This document shows, piece after piece, positions 26,577-35,163 of a stretch of 64,000 nucleotides of DNA (within the stretch, counting starts at the first letter, position 1; each line of letters begins with the position of its first letter). The DNA comes from JACCZX01 sp963791315. GTDB taxonomy: Bacteria; Pseudomonadota; Gammaproteobacteria; Burkholderiales; Burkholderiaceae_F. A program made the position numbers and the translations under genes. The stretch covers positions 37,192-101,191 of the forward strand of contig CAWBRQ010000004.1 of NCBI GenBank assembly GCA_963791315.1, in the 5' to 3' direction. The notes beneath the pieces are model-generated. The model was not told where the DNA came from and ran no database searches. It saw only the letters and a list, made by a program, of their open reading frames with translations.

Positions 26577-27255
26577 ATGATCGTTCGACACTTGGGACGC
26601 GCTGAGTACCTTCGCACGTGGCACTCGATGCGTGAATTCAACGCGAAGCGCGATTCCAATACCGATGACGAGCTTTGGATAGTTGAGCATCCGCCCGTTT
26701 TCACTTTGGGGCAGGCCGGGCGGCCGTGCGCACCTGCTTGCAGCGTCCGCGATCCCAGTCGTGACGACCGATCGCGGGGGCCAGATTACCTATCACGGTC
26801 CCGGCCAGGTGGTCGCGTATCCGTTGGTCGACCTGCGACGCCTTCGGATCTATGTCAAGGAGCTTGTCTTTCGCATCGAGCAGTCGGTGATTCAGACGCT
26901 GCAGGTATTTGGGGTCGACGGGCGGCGTGTCGCAGGCGCTCCCGGCGTCTTCACGCCATGGCCCAGTGATGCGTCGCCGCCGTTCAGTGGCGTCGCAAAG
27001 ATCGCCGCGCTCGGCATCAAAGTCGCCGGCGGGTGCAGCTATCACGGCGTCGCCCTGAATGTCGCGATGGATCTGACGCCGTACGCGCTGATCGATCCCT
27101 GTGGCTACGCTGGTTTACGAGTCGTCGATCTCGCGACGCTGGGCGTGCAGGCTGATTGCGAAGATGTTGCAATGCACCTCGCGGAGCGACTGCAAGCGCA
27201 TCTGTCTGCACCCGCGTCCGCTCCCGAACACGCGTTCGCTAGACTGTCGGCCTGA
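26577..27255 (+). CDS. lipB: Octanoyl-[ACP]:protein N-octanoyltransferase (one frameshift)
   Basis: LipB transfers octanoate from ACP to lipoyl domains. The N-terminal part reads LWIVEHPPVFTLGQAG in the frame from ATG 26577. The rest (RAHLLAASAIPVV, DRGGQITYHGPGQVVAYPL, KIAALGIKVAGGCSYHG) continues in the next frame. The break is at 26724-26725 in a GGCGGCCGTG context; dropping one C joins the two parts into a normal LipB of about 225 residues. The catalytic Cys/Lys region (AALGIKV) is intact. An unrepaired frameshift would destroy an essential function unless lipoate is scavenged, so an error is likely. It shares TGATG with lipA. Confidence 0.82.
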
Positions 27256-28230
27256 TGGACATCTCCGCACCCACGCCCAGACTTTTCGAAGAAAAAAGGC
27301 GAAGCCAAAACTGGCAAGGTCTTCAAGAAGTTTGCAATCACGCCGTTGCCAATCGGTCAGGCACTGAAGAAGCCCGATTGGATTCGGGTGAAAGCTGGCT
27401 CACCGGCCACGCGCTTTTACGAGATCAAGAACATTCTTCGCCAGCACAATCTGCACACCGTGTGCGAAGAAGCGTCATGCCCGAATATCGGCGAGTGCTT
27501 TGGCAAAGGCACCGCGACATTCATGATCATGGGCGACAAGTGCACGCGGCGCTGTCCGTTCTGCGACGTCGGCCATGGCCGCCCCGATCCGCTCGATGTC
27601 GATGAGCCGCTTAATCTGGCCAAGACAATCGCCGCGCTGAAGCTTTCCTATGTCGTCATCACGTCGGTCGACCGCGATGATCTGAAGGACGGCGGAGCGC
27701 AGCACTTCGTCGATTGCATCCGCGCAACACGCGAGCTTGCGCCGGCGACGCGTATCGAAGTGCTGGTTCCCGATTTTCGCGGCCGGCTCGATCGCGCATT
27801 GCAAATTCTCGAAGCAGCACCGCCTGATGTAATGAATCACAACTTGGAGACCGTGCCGCGGCTTTACCGTCATGCGCGGCCGGGATCGGATTACGCACAC
27901 TCGCTGAAACTGCTGGCGGAATTCAAACGCCTCGTTCCTGGCGTACCGACAAAGAGCGGCGTGATGGTCGGATTGGGCGAAACCGATGAAGAGATCTTGC
28001 AGGTGATGCGCGACCTACGAGCGCACCATGTCGACATGCTGACGGTGGGCCAATATCTGGCGCCGAGCACGCATCATTTGCCGGTGTTGCGCTATGCGCA
28101 CCCCGAGACGTTCCGGATGTTCGAGGCAGAAGCACGGCACATGGGCTTTTCGCATGCAGCGTGCGGCCCAATGGTGCGATCAAGCTACCACGCCGACCAG
28201 CAGGCACACGCCGCGGGCGTCGCGGCCTAG
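27255..28230 (+). CDS. lipA: Lipoyl synthase (possible frameshift near start)
   Basis: LipA is a radical SAM enzyme that inserts two sulfurs into octanoyl domains. The auxiliary cluster motif CEEASCPNIGEC, the radical SAM motif CTRRCPFCDV and the C-terminal RSSYHA are all present. The core runs without interruption from about 27300. The ATG at 27255 sits in a TGATG overlap with the lipB stop, and its frame joins the core only if the A6 run at 27292-27297 is A5. Otherwise translation would have to start near 27346 (TTG), losing the N-terminal helix. The first reading is preferred. Confidence 0.9.
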
Positions 28231-28247
28231 GGCGATCGAAAATCGCC
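28231..28247. terminator. Hairpin after lipA
   Basis: GGCGAT and ATCGCC form a 6-bp stem around CGAAA directly after the lipA stop, in the 28-bp gap before a convergent small gene. There is no clear T-run on either strand. A weak bidirectional terminator is plausible from its position. Confidence 0.35.
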
Positions 28248-28258
28248 TCTGACCGGCG

Positions 28259-28462
28259 TTAGCTGGACGAACGGGGCTGCGCCTCGTACAACTCGAACAA
28301 ACCGAGACGCCGCTGCCGACGCGGCCGTGCGTCCGCCATGAAATAGAACACATCCCGACATTCGAAGCAGGCGAACAATCCGACCTCGGCCGGTTCGTCG
28401 TCGACGATCGCTTCGACGTCGAACGAGACGCATGCCAGACAAATAGGTTTCAACGGCTGCAT
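28259..28462 (-). CDS. Small protein with two CxxC pairs
   Basis: This 67-residue protein has CLAC near residue 8 and CFEC near residue 32, separated by an acidic stretch, and a basic C-terminus (RPRRQRRLGLF). The paired CxxC motifs suggest a small zinc ribbon. It starts 21 bp after the M48 peptidase stop on the same strand, so it may be the last gene of the lemA operon. No family recognised. Confidence 0.55.
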   Translation of the reverse strand: MQPLKPICLACVSFDVEAIVDDEPAEVGLFACFECRDVFYFMADARPRRQRRLGLFELYEAQPRSSS

Positions 28463-28483
28463 TATTTCTGATCTCCTGTCTCG

Positions 28484-30469
28484 CTACGCCACCGCTTCTG
28501 TCGCCGCAATCTGCGGCGGCAACGGCGCATCGAGTGCAGCACAAATCATGCGCAGCGTACTGGCGGCACGCCAGTTGGTCTCGCTGTCGACGAACGCTGC
28601 GGCGGTTGCAGCCTTGATCAGCTGCGGCTTGGCAAGCGGTGCCAATTGATTCAAACGATCGAGCGCGGCCGCTACGTCGTCAAGCTTGATCGCTTCCGCG
28701 CCGACGAACTCGACATCCGACTCCGGCAGCAGCAACGCACCCGCGTTGAATGAGTGCTCAGGCTGCTTCGGCAATCTGACCACGGCGATCAACGACAGGA
28801 CCAGTGCCGCGTCCTGCGCTCGTTCACTGACTGCGCGGTAGCGGACCGGTACTGCCTTACTAGCGTCCGGACCAAGCCGGCGCTTCAGGATGGTGAACAG
28901 CAGAAACTCGCGCACCGATACTCGGCCATCGGCCACGATCAGCACATGAGCGAGCTTCAAAATGCGCTGCCGGGCCGCATCCGGCAGCTTGCGCAGAGCG
29001 GGCATCGCCAAGTCCAACAGCGGCTGACGTGCGCCGGGCGGCAGCTGATGAATCAGGCCGTGATAGCGGTCTGCCAGTTGCGAGGCTTCGGTGCCGTACG
29101 TCTCTGCGATCAGCTCGCACTGCTGCGCGCGAAGCTCGCTGTCCTTCTCGACCAGCAGCGCAAAAGCGATCAACTGTGCGTTGATCGCGTCGCTCGCCGC
29201 GGCACGCAGTGTGCCCACCGTCGCTCGCTGCTCGTCATCCAAGGCAAAGTCGCGCTGAGCGGGCGGTGTGACGGTCCCGACCGCTGCGGCAATCTCGGCA
29301 TGGGATGCAGTACCACCCGCCGCCGCCGCGACCAGGCCAGCCACGGGTGACAAAGCATTCGACCCCGCTGCGCGCGGACGCTCGCTCGGGGGCGCCGGAT
29401 CCTGTCCTCCCATCGCGAGCGCCACCGCGTTTTCCGGTGCAGGCAGGAACGCCTGCTTGCGTCCATAAATCCGCTGCACGCGTTCTTCGAGCGGCGGATG
29501 GGTGGCGAACAGGCCACGTACAAAGGTGGGCCGAGCCGCGCCAAGAAACAAATGCGAAAGCGCCTCCGCTTGCGGATGGTCAATGCGAGTTCCGAGTCCG
29601 CTTGTTTCGCTGAGCCCGCCGATTTTGCGCAACGCACCGCCGATGCCGTCGGGATTGCGCGTGAACTGCACCGCGCTTGCGTCGGCGAGAAACTCGCGCT
29701 GCCTCGAAACCGCCGCCTTGATCAGACGCCCAAAGAAAACGCCGATGTAACCGAGTATCCACAGTGCAACGCCAGCGAAAAACAAGATGGCGATCGCGCT
29801 CCCGCCGCGCCCACTGCTGCTTCCGCCCCGGCTGCGGCCGCCCACTTCGAGCAATAAGCGGCCGGCAATCGCAACGATCAACAACCCGTGCAGCACGCCG
29901 ATCAGCCGCAGGTTAAGCCGCATGTCGCCGTTCAACACGTGCGAAAACTCATGCGCAATCACTCCCTGCAATTCGTCGCGTGAAAGGCGCGTCAGCGTGC
30001 CGCGCGTAACGACAATTACCGCGTCGTTGATCGAATGGCCGGCAGCAAAAGCATTGATCGACGTTTCGTTATCCATCACGTACACACGCGGCACCGCGAC
30101 GCCGGAAGCAATCGCCATTTCTTCGACCACATTGATCAGCCGCCGATCAAGCAAGTCCCTTGTGGTCATGTCGACCTCGCGCGCATCGACGAGGTTGGCC
30201 ACTGCGGCGCCCCCCGCGCTCAGGGCACTCATCTTGTAGGCCGTGCCACCACCGATCAAACCGAGCACGATGCACGTGTTGATGAAATAAAACCCGGCCG
30301 GGAGTGCGGAGCTGACACGAGCCATGCCCGAAGGCATTAGGAACCCGAAATAGATCGCGGTGGCAGCGAAGTTCACCGCGATGACGATTGTGACGACGGC
30401 AATCGCAAACAGCACGACCAGACGGCGCGTTGACCGGCGAGCAATCTCCTGGTGCTCGAAAAAATCCAC
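28484..30469 (-). CDS. M48 family (HtpX-like) membrane metallopeptidase
   Basis: This 661-residue zinc peptidase has N-terminal membrane segments (VVLFAIAVVTIVIAVNF, FINTCIVLGLIGGGTAY). The zinc site is HEFSH (173-177) in GVIAHEFSHVLNGD, with the downstream glutamate in QREFLADASAVQF. Further membrane segments lie around 190-250. The C-terminal 300 residues are a long soluble extension rich in alanine and helices that is absent from E. coli HtpX and may be TerB-like (LAHVLIVADGRVSVREFLL). It probably degrades misfolded membrane proteins. Its operon mates are lemA and a two-helix membrane protein. Confidence 0.85.
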   Translation of the reverse strand: MDFFEHQEIARRSTRRLVVLFAIAVVTIVIAVNFAATAIYFGFLMPSGMARVSSALPAGFYFINTCIVLGLIGGGTAYKMSALSAGGAAVANLVDAREVDMTTRDLLDRRLINVVEEMAIASGVAVPRVYVMDNETSINAFAAGHSINDAVIVVTRGTLTRLSRDELQGVIAHEFSHVLNGDMRLNLRLIGVLHGLLIVAIAGRLLLEVGGRSRGGSSSGRGGSAIAILFFAGVALWILGYIGVFFGRLIKAAVSRQREFLADASAVQFTRNPDGIGGALRKIGGLSETSGLGTRIDHPQAEALSHLFLGAARPTFVRGLFATHPPLEERVQRIYGRKQAFLPAPENAVALAMGGQDPAPPSERPRAAGSNALSPVAGLVAAAAGGTASHAEIAAAVGTVTPPAQRDFALDDEQRATVGTLRAAASDAINAQLIAFALLVEKDSELRAQQCELIAETYGTEASQLADRYHGLIHQLPPGARQPLLDLAMPALRKLPDAARQRILKLAHVLIVADGRVSVREFLLFTILKRRLGPDASKAVPVRYRAVSERAQDAALVLSLIAVVRLPKQPEHSFNAGALLLPESDVEFVGAEAIKLDDVAAALDRLNQLAPLAKPQLIKAATAAAFVDSETNWRAASTLRMICAALDAPLPPQIAATEAVA

Positions 30470-30481
30470 GGTGTTGTCGCG

Positions 30482-30706
30482 CTACAGCGGACGCGAGCCG
30501 TAGCCGGCCATCGCACCGGTGCCGATCGCTAGCACCGCCAGCGTGAAGATCAGCGACACAGTGGTCCAGAACATCGTTGGATCATCATCGCGCCGGATCC
30601 AGTCGCCTGCGATCTCGTTATCCCACACCGTTCCGCGCCGAATGCTGATCACGCCCCATGCAATCAGGCCCGCGCCCACAGCGAACAGGACCCACATCGC
30701 GACCAT
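30482..30706 (-). CDS. Small two-helix membrane protein
   Basis: This 74-residue protein has two hydrophobic segments (MWVLFAVGAGLIAWGVISI and MFWTTVSLIFTLAVLAIG) joined by a charged loop. It lies between lemA and the M48 peptidase gene with 12-bp and 21-bp gaps, so it is probably a real operon member. It might assist LemA or the peptidase; this is inference. No family recognised. Confidence 0.6.
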   Translation of the reverse strand: MVAMWVLFAVGAGLIAWGVISIRRGTVWDNEIAGDWIRRDDDPTMFWTTVSLIFTLAVLAIGTGAMAGYGSRPL

Positions 30707-30727
30707 GAGCCTCGGCAGACTAACAAA

Positions 30728-31315
30728 CTAAAACTGAACGCGAACCGCTTGCTTTTCCTCTTCGCTTTCAGTCGATTGCAGCAGCTCGGCAGGCGTAAAC
30801 GTGAATGCACCCGCAATGACGTTGGTCGGAAACTGCTGCACGGCTGTGTTGTAGCTCATCACCGAATCGTTGAACGCCTGGCGTGCGAACGAGATCTTGT
30901 TCTCGGTGCCAGTCAACTCTTCGGTCAACTGCATCATGTTCTGATTTGCCTTCAGATCGGGATACGCCTCGGCCAGAGCAAACAGCTTAGACAAGGCACC
31001 ACTTAACGCTCCTTCGGCCACGACCAATCCCTGAATAGCCTGTGCCGAGCCTGGATCAGCGGCAGCCGCGGTATTTGCGCTGACCGCCGAGTTGCGTGCG
31101 CGAATCACGTTTTCGAGCGTCTCTCGCTCATGCTTCATGTACGCCTTGGCCGTTTCAACCAGATTCGGAATCAGGTCATAACGGCGCTTCAGCTGAACAT
31201 CGATCTGCGCAAATGCGTTCTTGAATTTGTTGCGCAGACTGACGAGCCGGTTGTAGGCGCCCACCACCCAGAAAACGATCGCTGCGATGACGACCAGCGT
31301 GATGATCCAACCCAT
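30728..31315 (-). CDS. lemA: LemA family protein
   Basis: This 195-residue protein has an N-terminal membrane segment (IITLVVIAAIVFWVVGAYN) and then the conserved NRLVSLRNKFKNAFAQIDVQ and RRYDLIPNLVETAKAYMKHE motifs of LemA. The remainder is helical. LemA proteins commonly sit next to M48 peptidases. A strong ribosome binding site (AGGAGG, complement of 31321-31326) lies 5 bp upstream of the start and supports it. Confidence 0.92.
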   Translation of the reverse strand: MGWIITLVVIAAIVFWVVGAYNRLVSLRNKFKNAFAQIDVQLKRRYDLIPNLVETAKAYMKHERETLENVIRARNSAVSANTAAAADPGSAQAIQGLVVAEGALSGALSKLFALAEAYPDLKANQNMMQLTEELTGTENKISFARQAFNDSVMSYNTAVQQFPTNVIAGAFTFTPAELLQSTESEEEKQAVRVQF

Positions 31316-31320
31316 CGAAT

Positions 31321-31326
31321 CCTCCT
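31321..31326 (-). promoter_or_regulatory. Strong ribosome binding site of lemA
   Basis: AGGAGG, preceded by CTGC, lies 5 bp before the lemA ATG. The leader CTGCAGGAGGATTCG is nearly the same as that in front of the BON-domain gene start at 32157. Confidence 0.6.
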
Positions 31327-31461
31327 GCAGTCAAACCCAATCAGTCGGCACTTGCCCGGCTCGCCGCAACCGCCGTAACCTCAAGGCGCGCGGACTATAA
31401 GACAAACACCTGCGCACGCAAGTCCTGATTGACGGACGGTGCCTGCTCCCGTTCGTCGATG

Positions 31462-32157
31462 TCAGCGAGGTGTGGTGGGGGACGTCGTCACCGGCGCCGT
31501 CGTGATCGGCGCAGCTGCAGGCGCCGGCGTCGCGGGCGGAGGCGCGGCGCGACCGCGATTGATCTCCTCGGCAGAAGCGACATCGAACAGCTTGACGACC
31601 TGCTTTACACCTGGCACGCGGCTAGCGACATGTGCTGCGACATCAGCCTCTTTCTGCGTGACCGCGCCCATCAGATAAATCGTGCGCCGCTCGGTGACGA
31701 TGTCGATCGAGTTAAACGCGATTTCCTTCGTGTTGACAAACGCTCCGCGCACACGTGCTCCGAGCGTGTTGTCATCGGTGCGCTCACTGAAGGTCGATGG
31801 TTTCGCAACGATCAGTTCGTTGTTGACCATACGAACTTCTTTCGAGCGTGCAGCAATATCGCCTGCTTGAGCTTTGATCGCTTCGGTGTTCACTTCTCCG
31901 GTCAGCAACACGCGCCGCTCGAAGCTGTTGACATTGATATGAATGTCGTTACCGCGCAGCGCATCCTGCAAGTCGTTGGCAACCCTCACCTGGATCGTCT
32001 TGTCGTCGAGCTGCGTACCTGTGCTGCGGCGATCGGTGGCAACGATCGCGGTGCCCGCTGCCACAGCGCCGATCACGAGCGGCGCACATCCCGACAGTGC
32101 CAGCGAGGCCATTGCCACCGCCAGCGCGGCCAGAAACCATCTGTGACTCAATTTCAT
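31462..32157 (-). CDS. dolP: BON-domain outer membrane lipoprotein (DolP/YraP-like)
   Basis: This 231-residue lipoprotein has a signal peptide ending in the lipobox LALSGC. Two BON domains follow: KTIQVRVANDLQDALRGNDI to LLTGEVNTEAIKAQAG, and GARVRGAFVNTKEI to IYLMGAVTQKEADVAAHV. A proline/alanine/threonine-rich tail ends the protein. DolP supports outer membrane integrity. The start at 32157 is fixed by an AGGAG site 6 bp upstream (complement of 32164-32168). It follows yraN as in many proteobacteria, although the usual SIS-domain gene between them is missing. Confidence 0.82.
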   Translation of the reverse strand: MKLSHRWFLAALAVAMASLALSGCAPLVIGAVAAGTAIVATDRRSTGTQLDDKTIQVRVANDLQDALRGNDIHINVNSFERRVLLTGEVNTEAIKAQAGDIAARSKEVRMVNNELIVAKPSTFSERTDDNTLGARVRGAFVNTKEIAFNSIDIVTERRTIYLMGAVTQKEADVAAHVASRVPGVKQVVKLFDVASAEEINRGRAAPPPATPAPAAAPITTAPVTTSPTTPR

Positions 32158-32188
32158 TCGAATCTCCTGCAGAATTCGTTCTCGCTGC

Positions 32189-32563
32189 CTATTTGGATTG
32201 AAACGCGTCGCGTATCCACTCGATTGTGCCACTGCCATCGACCGTGACGACGTCGAACCGGCACGCGGGCCAGCGCTCGCCGTACTCGCCGAACAGCCAA
32301 TGCTGAGCGGCGCGCGCGATTCGCTTCTGTTTCAACGAATTTACGCTGACCGCGGCGCCGCCGAAGCGCGAGCCGGCGCGCATGCGCACTTCGACAAACA
32401 CGAGCACATCACGTTCGCGTGCTACCAAGTCGACCTCGCCGTCGCGGTAGCGCGCATTGCGCGCGACGATGCGGCAACCCGCCGCCGTCAAGTGCCGCGC
32501 GGCTGCATCTTCCGCTGCGTCCCCGGCACGCTGTTTCGGGGTTCGGACCGCGCGCGGCTGCAT
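32189..32563 (-). CDS. yraN: YraN family (UPF0102) putative endonuclease
   Basis: This 124-residue protein has the Holliday-junction resolvase-like core AGDAAEDAAARHL, YRDGEVDLVAR and DVLVFVEVRMR, which contains the acidic and lysine residues of PD-(D/E)XK nucleases. The biological role is not established. It overlaps the lpoA-like stop by 1 bp, so the two are cotranscribed. Confidence 0.9.
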   Translation of the reverse strand: MQPRAVRTPKQRAGDAAEDAAARHLTAAGCRIVARNARYRDGEVDLVARERDVLVFVEVRMRAGSRFGGAAVSVNSLKQKRIARAAQHWLFGEYGERWPACRFDVVTVDGSGTIEWIRDAFQSK

Positions 32564-33702
32564 CAGCGAGCGGCCTCTTCGCGCTCGATCGTTCCGTTGC
32601 GATAAATTGCCGACACCGGGATCCTTTCAACACGCACGCTTTGCGCGCGATCGACGCGCAGCCGTCCCGTGACGCCGTCCACTTCGAAGCGCAACTCGCC
32701 CGTCATCCAGACCTGCGCGATGCGAAACGCGTCGATTCCGAGCGCGTACAACCGCGCCGTTTCAAGCGTCGTCGGCCGCCCTGCCGGTGGATAGACCATC
32801 ACCGCCGGGTGATCGGGCTGCAACAGCCATGGCATGTCGACAAACCGGACGCCTTCGAGGTCAAAGGCGAGCGCAGATGCCGTCGGCGAGCCTGCAGGAT
32901 CGCCGACATTGAGCAAGGATGTCCCGAAAATCGCAACACCACGTGGAATGCGCGGCCGCACCAACGATGCCTCGCGCGCGCCAAGTGCCAGAAACACCGC
33001 GTCATAGCTGCCGGTTTCGAATTGCCTGCCAAGGCGATTGAGCGCGGCAGGTGTGGTTTCGACTACCAGAGGCAACTCGCCCGCCGCACGCAGCGCGTTC
33101 ACATAGGCCTGGGCGACGCGCCGTTCGAGTGCACCGACGCCGGCAAGCACCATGATGCGCGCGCCGGTCGATACTCCAGGCCGCAGATTGATGAAGCTCG
33201 CCAGCGCGGTCTGGACAACGCGCTCGGCCTCGGCTTCGGCCGAGAGCCCAAGCGCAATCATCGTCGGCGGTGCACTGGCATCGCGGTCAGGAAAGTTCAA
33301 CGCCACCAGCGGCAGCACTGCGCGCCCGCCTTCAACGATCGCGTTGACCTGGTCGCGCCGCAAAGGCCCGACGGCGACTCGTACACCGCGATCGCGCGCG
33401 GCAGCAAGTGCCACGGCGATCTGCTCAACCTCATCGCCAACCTCGATCACCTGAATTGTGGCGGTGCTTCCGCTGGCTTTGTGCGCGGAGAAAAATCCCT
33501 GCCGCACGGCTTCGGCGGCGGCAGCGAAAATGCCTTGCTGATTCGGAAGCACCAAGGCAATTGCCGGTGCTGCCACCGGCTGAGTCGTGTCAATTCCCGG
33601 CGCTGTCTGCGCAAAGGCGTGCGTAACAAGGGTGCATGCCACACTTGCCAGCAACGCCAGGTGCAAGTTCAGCGAGCGAAGCGCAGCGATGGGAACAATC
33701 AC
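32563..33702 (-). CDS. Penicillin-binding protein activator LpoA/LppC family
   Basis: This protein of about 379 residues has an N-terminal signal (LNLHLALLASVACTLVTHAFA) and a periplasmic-binding-like fold of the LppC/LpoA C-terminal type. Recognisable parts are IALVLPNQQGIFAAAAEAVRQ, VAVGPLRRDQVNAIVEGG and RLYALGIDAFRIAQVWM. Family members activate PBP1A in the periplasm. The signal lacks a clear lipobox cysteine at the cleavage site. The GTG at 33702 is the most sensible start, overlapping the divergent rsmI start by 14 bp; longer starts would lie inside rsmI. The N-terminal TPR domain of E. coli LpoA is absent. Confidence 0.78.
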   Translation of the reverse strand: MIVPIAALRSLNLHLALLASVACTLVTHAFAQTAPGIDTTQPVAAPAIALVLPNQQGIFAAAAEAVRQGFFSAHKASGSTATIQVIEVGDEVEQIAVALAAARDRGVRVAVGPLRRDQVNAIVEGGRAVLPLVALNFPDRDASAPPTMIALGLSAEAEAERVVQTALASFINLRPGVSTGARIMVLAGVGALERRVAQAYVNALRAAGELPLVVETTPAALNRLGRQFETGSYDAVFLALGAREASLVRPRIPRGVAIFGTSLLNVGDPAGSPTASALAFDLEGVRFVDMPWLLQPDHPAVMVYPPAGRPTTLETARLYALGIDAFRIAQVWMTGELRFEVDGVTGRLRVDRAQSVRVERIPVSAIYRNGTIEREEAAR

Positions 33703-34588
33703 GCAAGACCTGCAGCAGGATCGATTGATTGCATTGTCGGAAGTGGCGGCACAGGACATGCCCGCTGGCTCATTGTATGTAGTCGGCCTGCCGATCGGCA
33801 ATGCGGCCGACATCACGTTGCGCGCGTTATGGGTGTTGTCTAACGTCGAAGCCATCGCTGCGGAAGACACGCGCGTTACGCGACCGTTTTTGACACGCTA
33901 TGGAATCAATACACCGTTGATCGCCGCGCATCAGCATAACGAGCGTGAAATGGCGGCGCAGATCGTTGAGCGGCTTGAGCGTGGCGATCGGATCGCGCTG
34001 GTCACCGATGCGGGGACGCCCGGCGTCTCGGACCCGGGAGAAGTGATCGTGCGCGCCGCTCTGGATGCGGGCAGGCGCGTGATCCCGATTCCGGGGCCCA
34101 GCAGCGCGACCGCTGCACTGTCGGTCGCAGGCCTGGGTGCCGGCCCATTTGTATTTGCCGGCTTTCTGCCAACCGGCGCGCAGCAGCGTGAGCGAACCCT
34201 GCGAACGCTGGCTGCCGACAAGAAGGCGTTCGTGTTATTCGAGGCGCCGCATCGAATAACGGAGCTGATCGGCCTGTTGGCCGCCGTGCTCGTCCCGGAG
34301 CGGCGTGTTGTTCTGGCGCGTGAGCTGTCGAAAAAGTTCGAAACCGTGTCGGTGCACAAGGCTTCCGAGCTAGTTGCACTACACCTCGAAGAGCGCGGTG
34401 AATATGTCGTCTTGGTCGACGTCGCCGCTGACAACGGTGCAGACGACATCGATCCGTCAGTCGTTCACTGGCTCAGCGTCCTGCTGGAAGAGATGCCGCC
34501 GTCGCGCGCAGCGGCGATTGCAGCGAAGGCGAGCGGGCAATCGAAGCCGGCGCTGTATGCGTTGGCGCTGCAGCTCAAGTCCGCCTAG
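33689..34588 (+). CDS. rsmI: 16S rRNA (cytidine(1402)-2'-O)-methyltransferase
   Basis: This 299-residue SAM-dependent methyltransferase modifies C1402 of 16S rRNA in the decoding centre. Family motifs are LYVVGLPIGNAADITLRAL, EAIAAEDTRVTRPFL, ALVTDAGTPGVSDPGE and FVLFEAPHRITELI. The ATG at 33689 was chosen; the family usually has about 20 residues before LYVV, so later starts are possible. It is divergent from the lpoA-like gene, the common arrangement. Its stop shares a CTAG with the convergent rlpA stop. Confidence 0.92.
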   Translation: MGTITQDLQQDRLIALSEVAAQDMPAGSLYVVGLPIGNAADITLRALWVLSNVEAIAAEDTRVTRPFLTRYGINTPLIAAHQHNEREMAAQIVERLERGDRIALVTDAGTPGVSDPGEVIVRAALDAGRRVIPIPGPSSATAALSVAGLGAGPFVFAGFLPTGAQQRERTLRTLAADKKAFVLFEAPHRITELIGLLAAVLVPERRVVLARELSKKFETVSVHKASELVALHLEERGEYVVLVDVAADNGADDIDPSVVHWLSVLLEEMPPSRAAAIAAKASGQSKPALYALALQLKSA

Positions 34589-35163
34589 TTGTCGAGCGGC
34601 GTGGGCGCCCGCTCGTTGCGCCACTCACCCGAAGCAATCTGCGCATGAGTAATGCGCTCGATCTCGACCTGGCCGGTGCCGGCGGCCACAAAGCCCAGCC
34701 TCGACGCAGCCGCGTACGAAAGGTCGATGATGCGATCCGATTTGAACGGGCCGCGATCGTTGACACGCACGATGATGCTTTGTCGACTGCGAACCCCGGT
34801 GACCCGCACGTAGCTGGGCAGCGGCAGTGTCGGATGCGCTGCGGTCATCGCGAACATGTCGTATATCTCACCGCTCGCGGTGCGATTGCCGTGAAACTGC
34901 TTGCCGTACCACGATGCAAGTCCGCGCTCGCGAAACGCAACGTCGGTCGTCAGCGGCGTGTAATTGCGGCCCAGCGCAACGTAGGGACGATTCGCACGCA
35001 CCAGAAAAGGCTCGATCCTAGGCACTGCATCGGGAGTCGACACAACATCGCTCGGCGCGCGGTCGGGAGGCCCATCGTTCTGGTAATAGCCGCCTCGCTG
35101 GGTGGTGCCACATGCTGCCAGGAGCAGCACTGAACAAATCGGGGCCAGACCCCGAAGGCTCAC
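34585..35163 (-). CDS. rlpA: RlpA-type septal ring lytic transglycosylase lipoprotein
   Basis: This 192-residue lipoprotein (lipobox LLLAACG) has a double-psi beta-barrel domain containing ERGLASWYGKQFHGNRTASG, AHPTLPLPSYVRV and VRVNDRGPFKSDRIIDLSY. RlpA cleaves naked glycan strands in Pseudomonas. The C-terminal SPOR domain is absent. The GTG at 35163 overlaps the rodA stop (GTGA). A palindrome (35139-35155) lies within the signal-peptide codons. Confidence 0.88.
   Translation of the reverse strand: MSLRGLAPICSVLLLAACGTTQRGGYYQNDGPPDRAPSDVVSTPDAVPRIEPFLVRANRPYVALGRNYTPLTTDVAFRERGLASWYGKQFHGNRTASGEIYDMFAMTAAHPTLPLPSYVRVTGVRSRQSIIVRVNDRGPFKSDRIIDLSYAAASRLGFVAAGTGQVEIERITHAQIASGEWRNERAPTPLDN
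35139..35155. repeat. Palindrome inside the rlpA signal-peptide codons
   Basis: TCGGGG and CCCCGA form a 6-bp stem around CCAGA. It resembles the GGGGTCAGACCCC type of extragenic palindrome seen in betaproteobacteria, but here it is translated as part of the RlpA leader. Confidence 0.45.

Noticed and set aside
32419..33843. 474-codon open frame on the plus strand
   Set aside because: It is antisense to the LpoA-like gene, has no family sequence and is rich in Arg/His/Cys, as expected of a shadow frame in GC-rich DNA.
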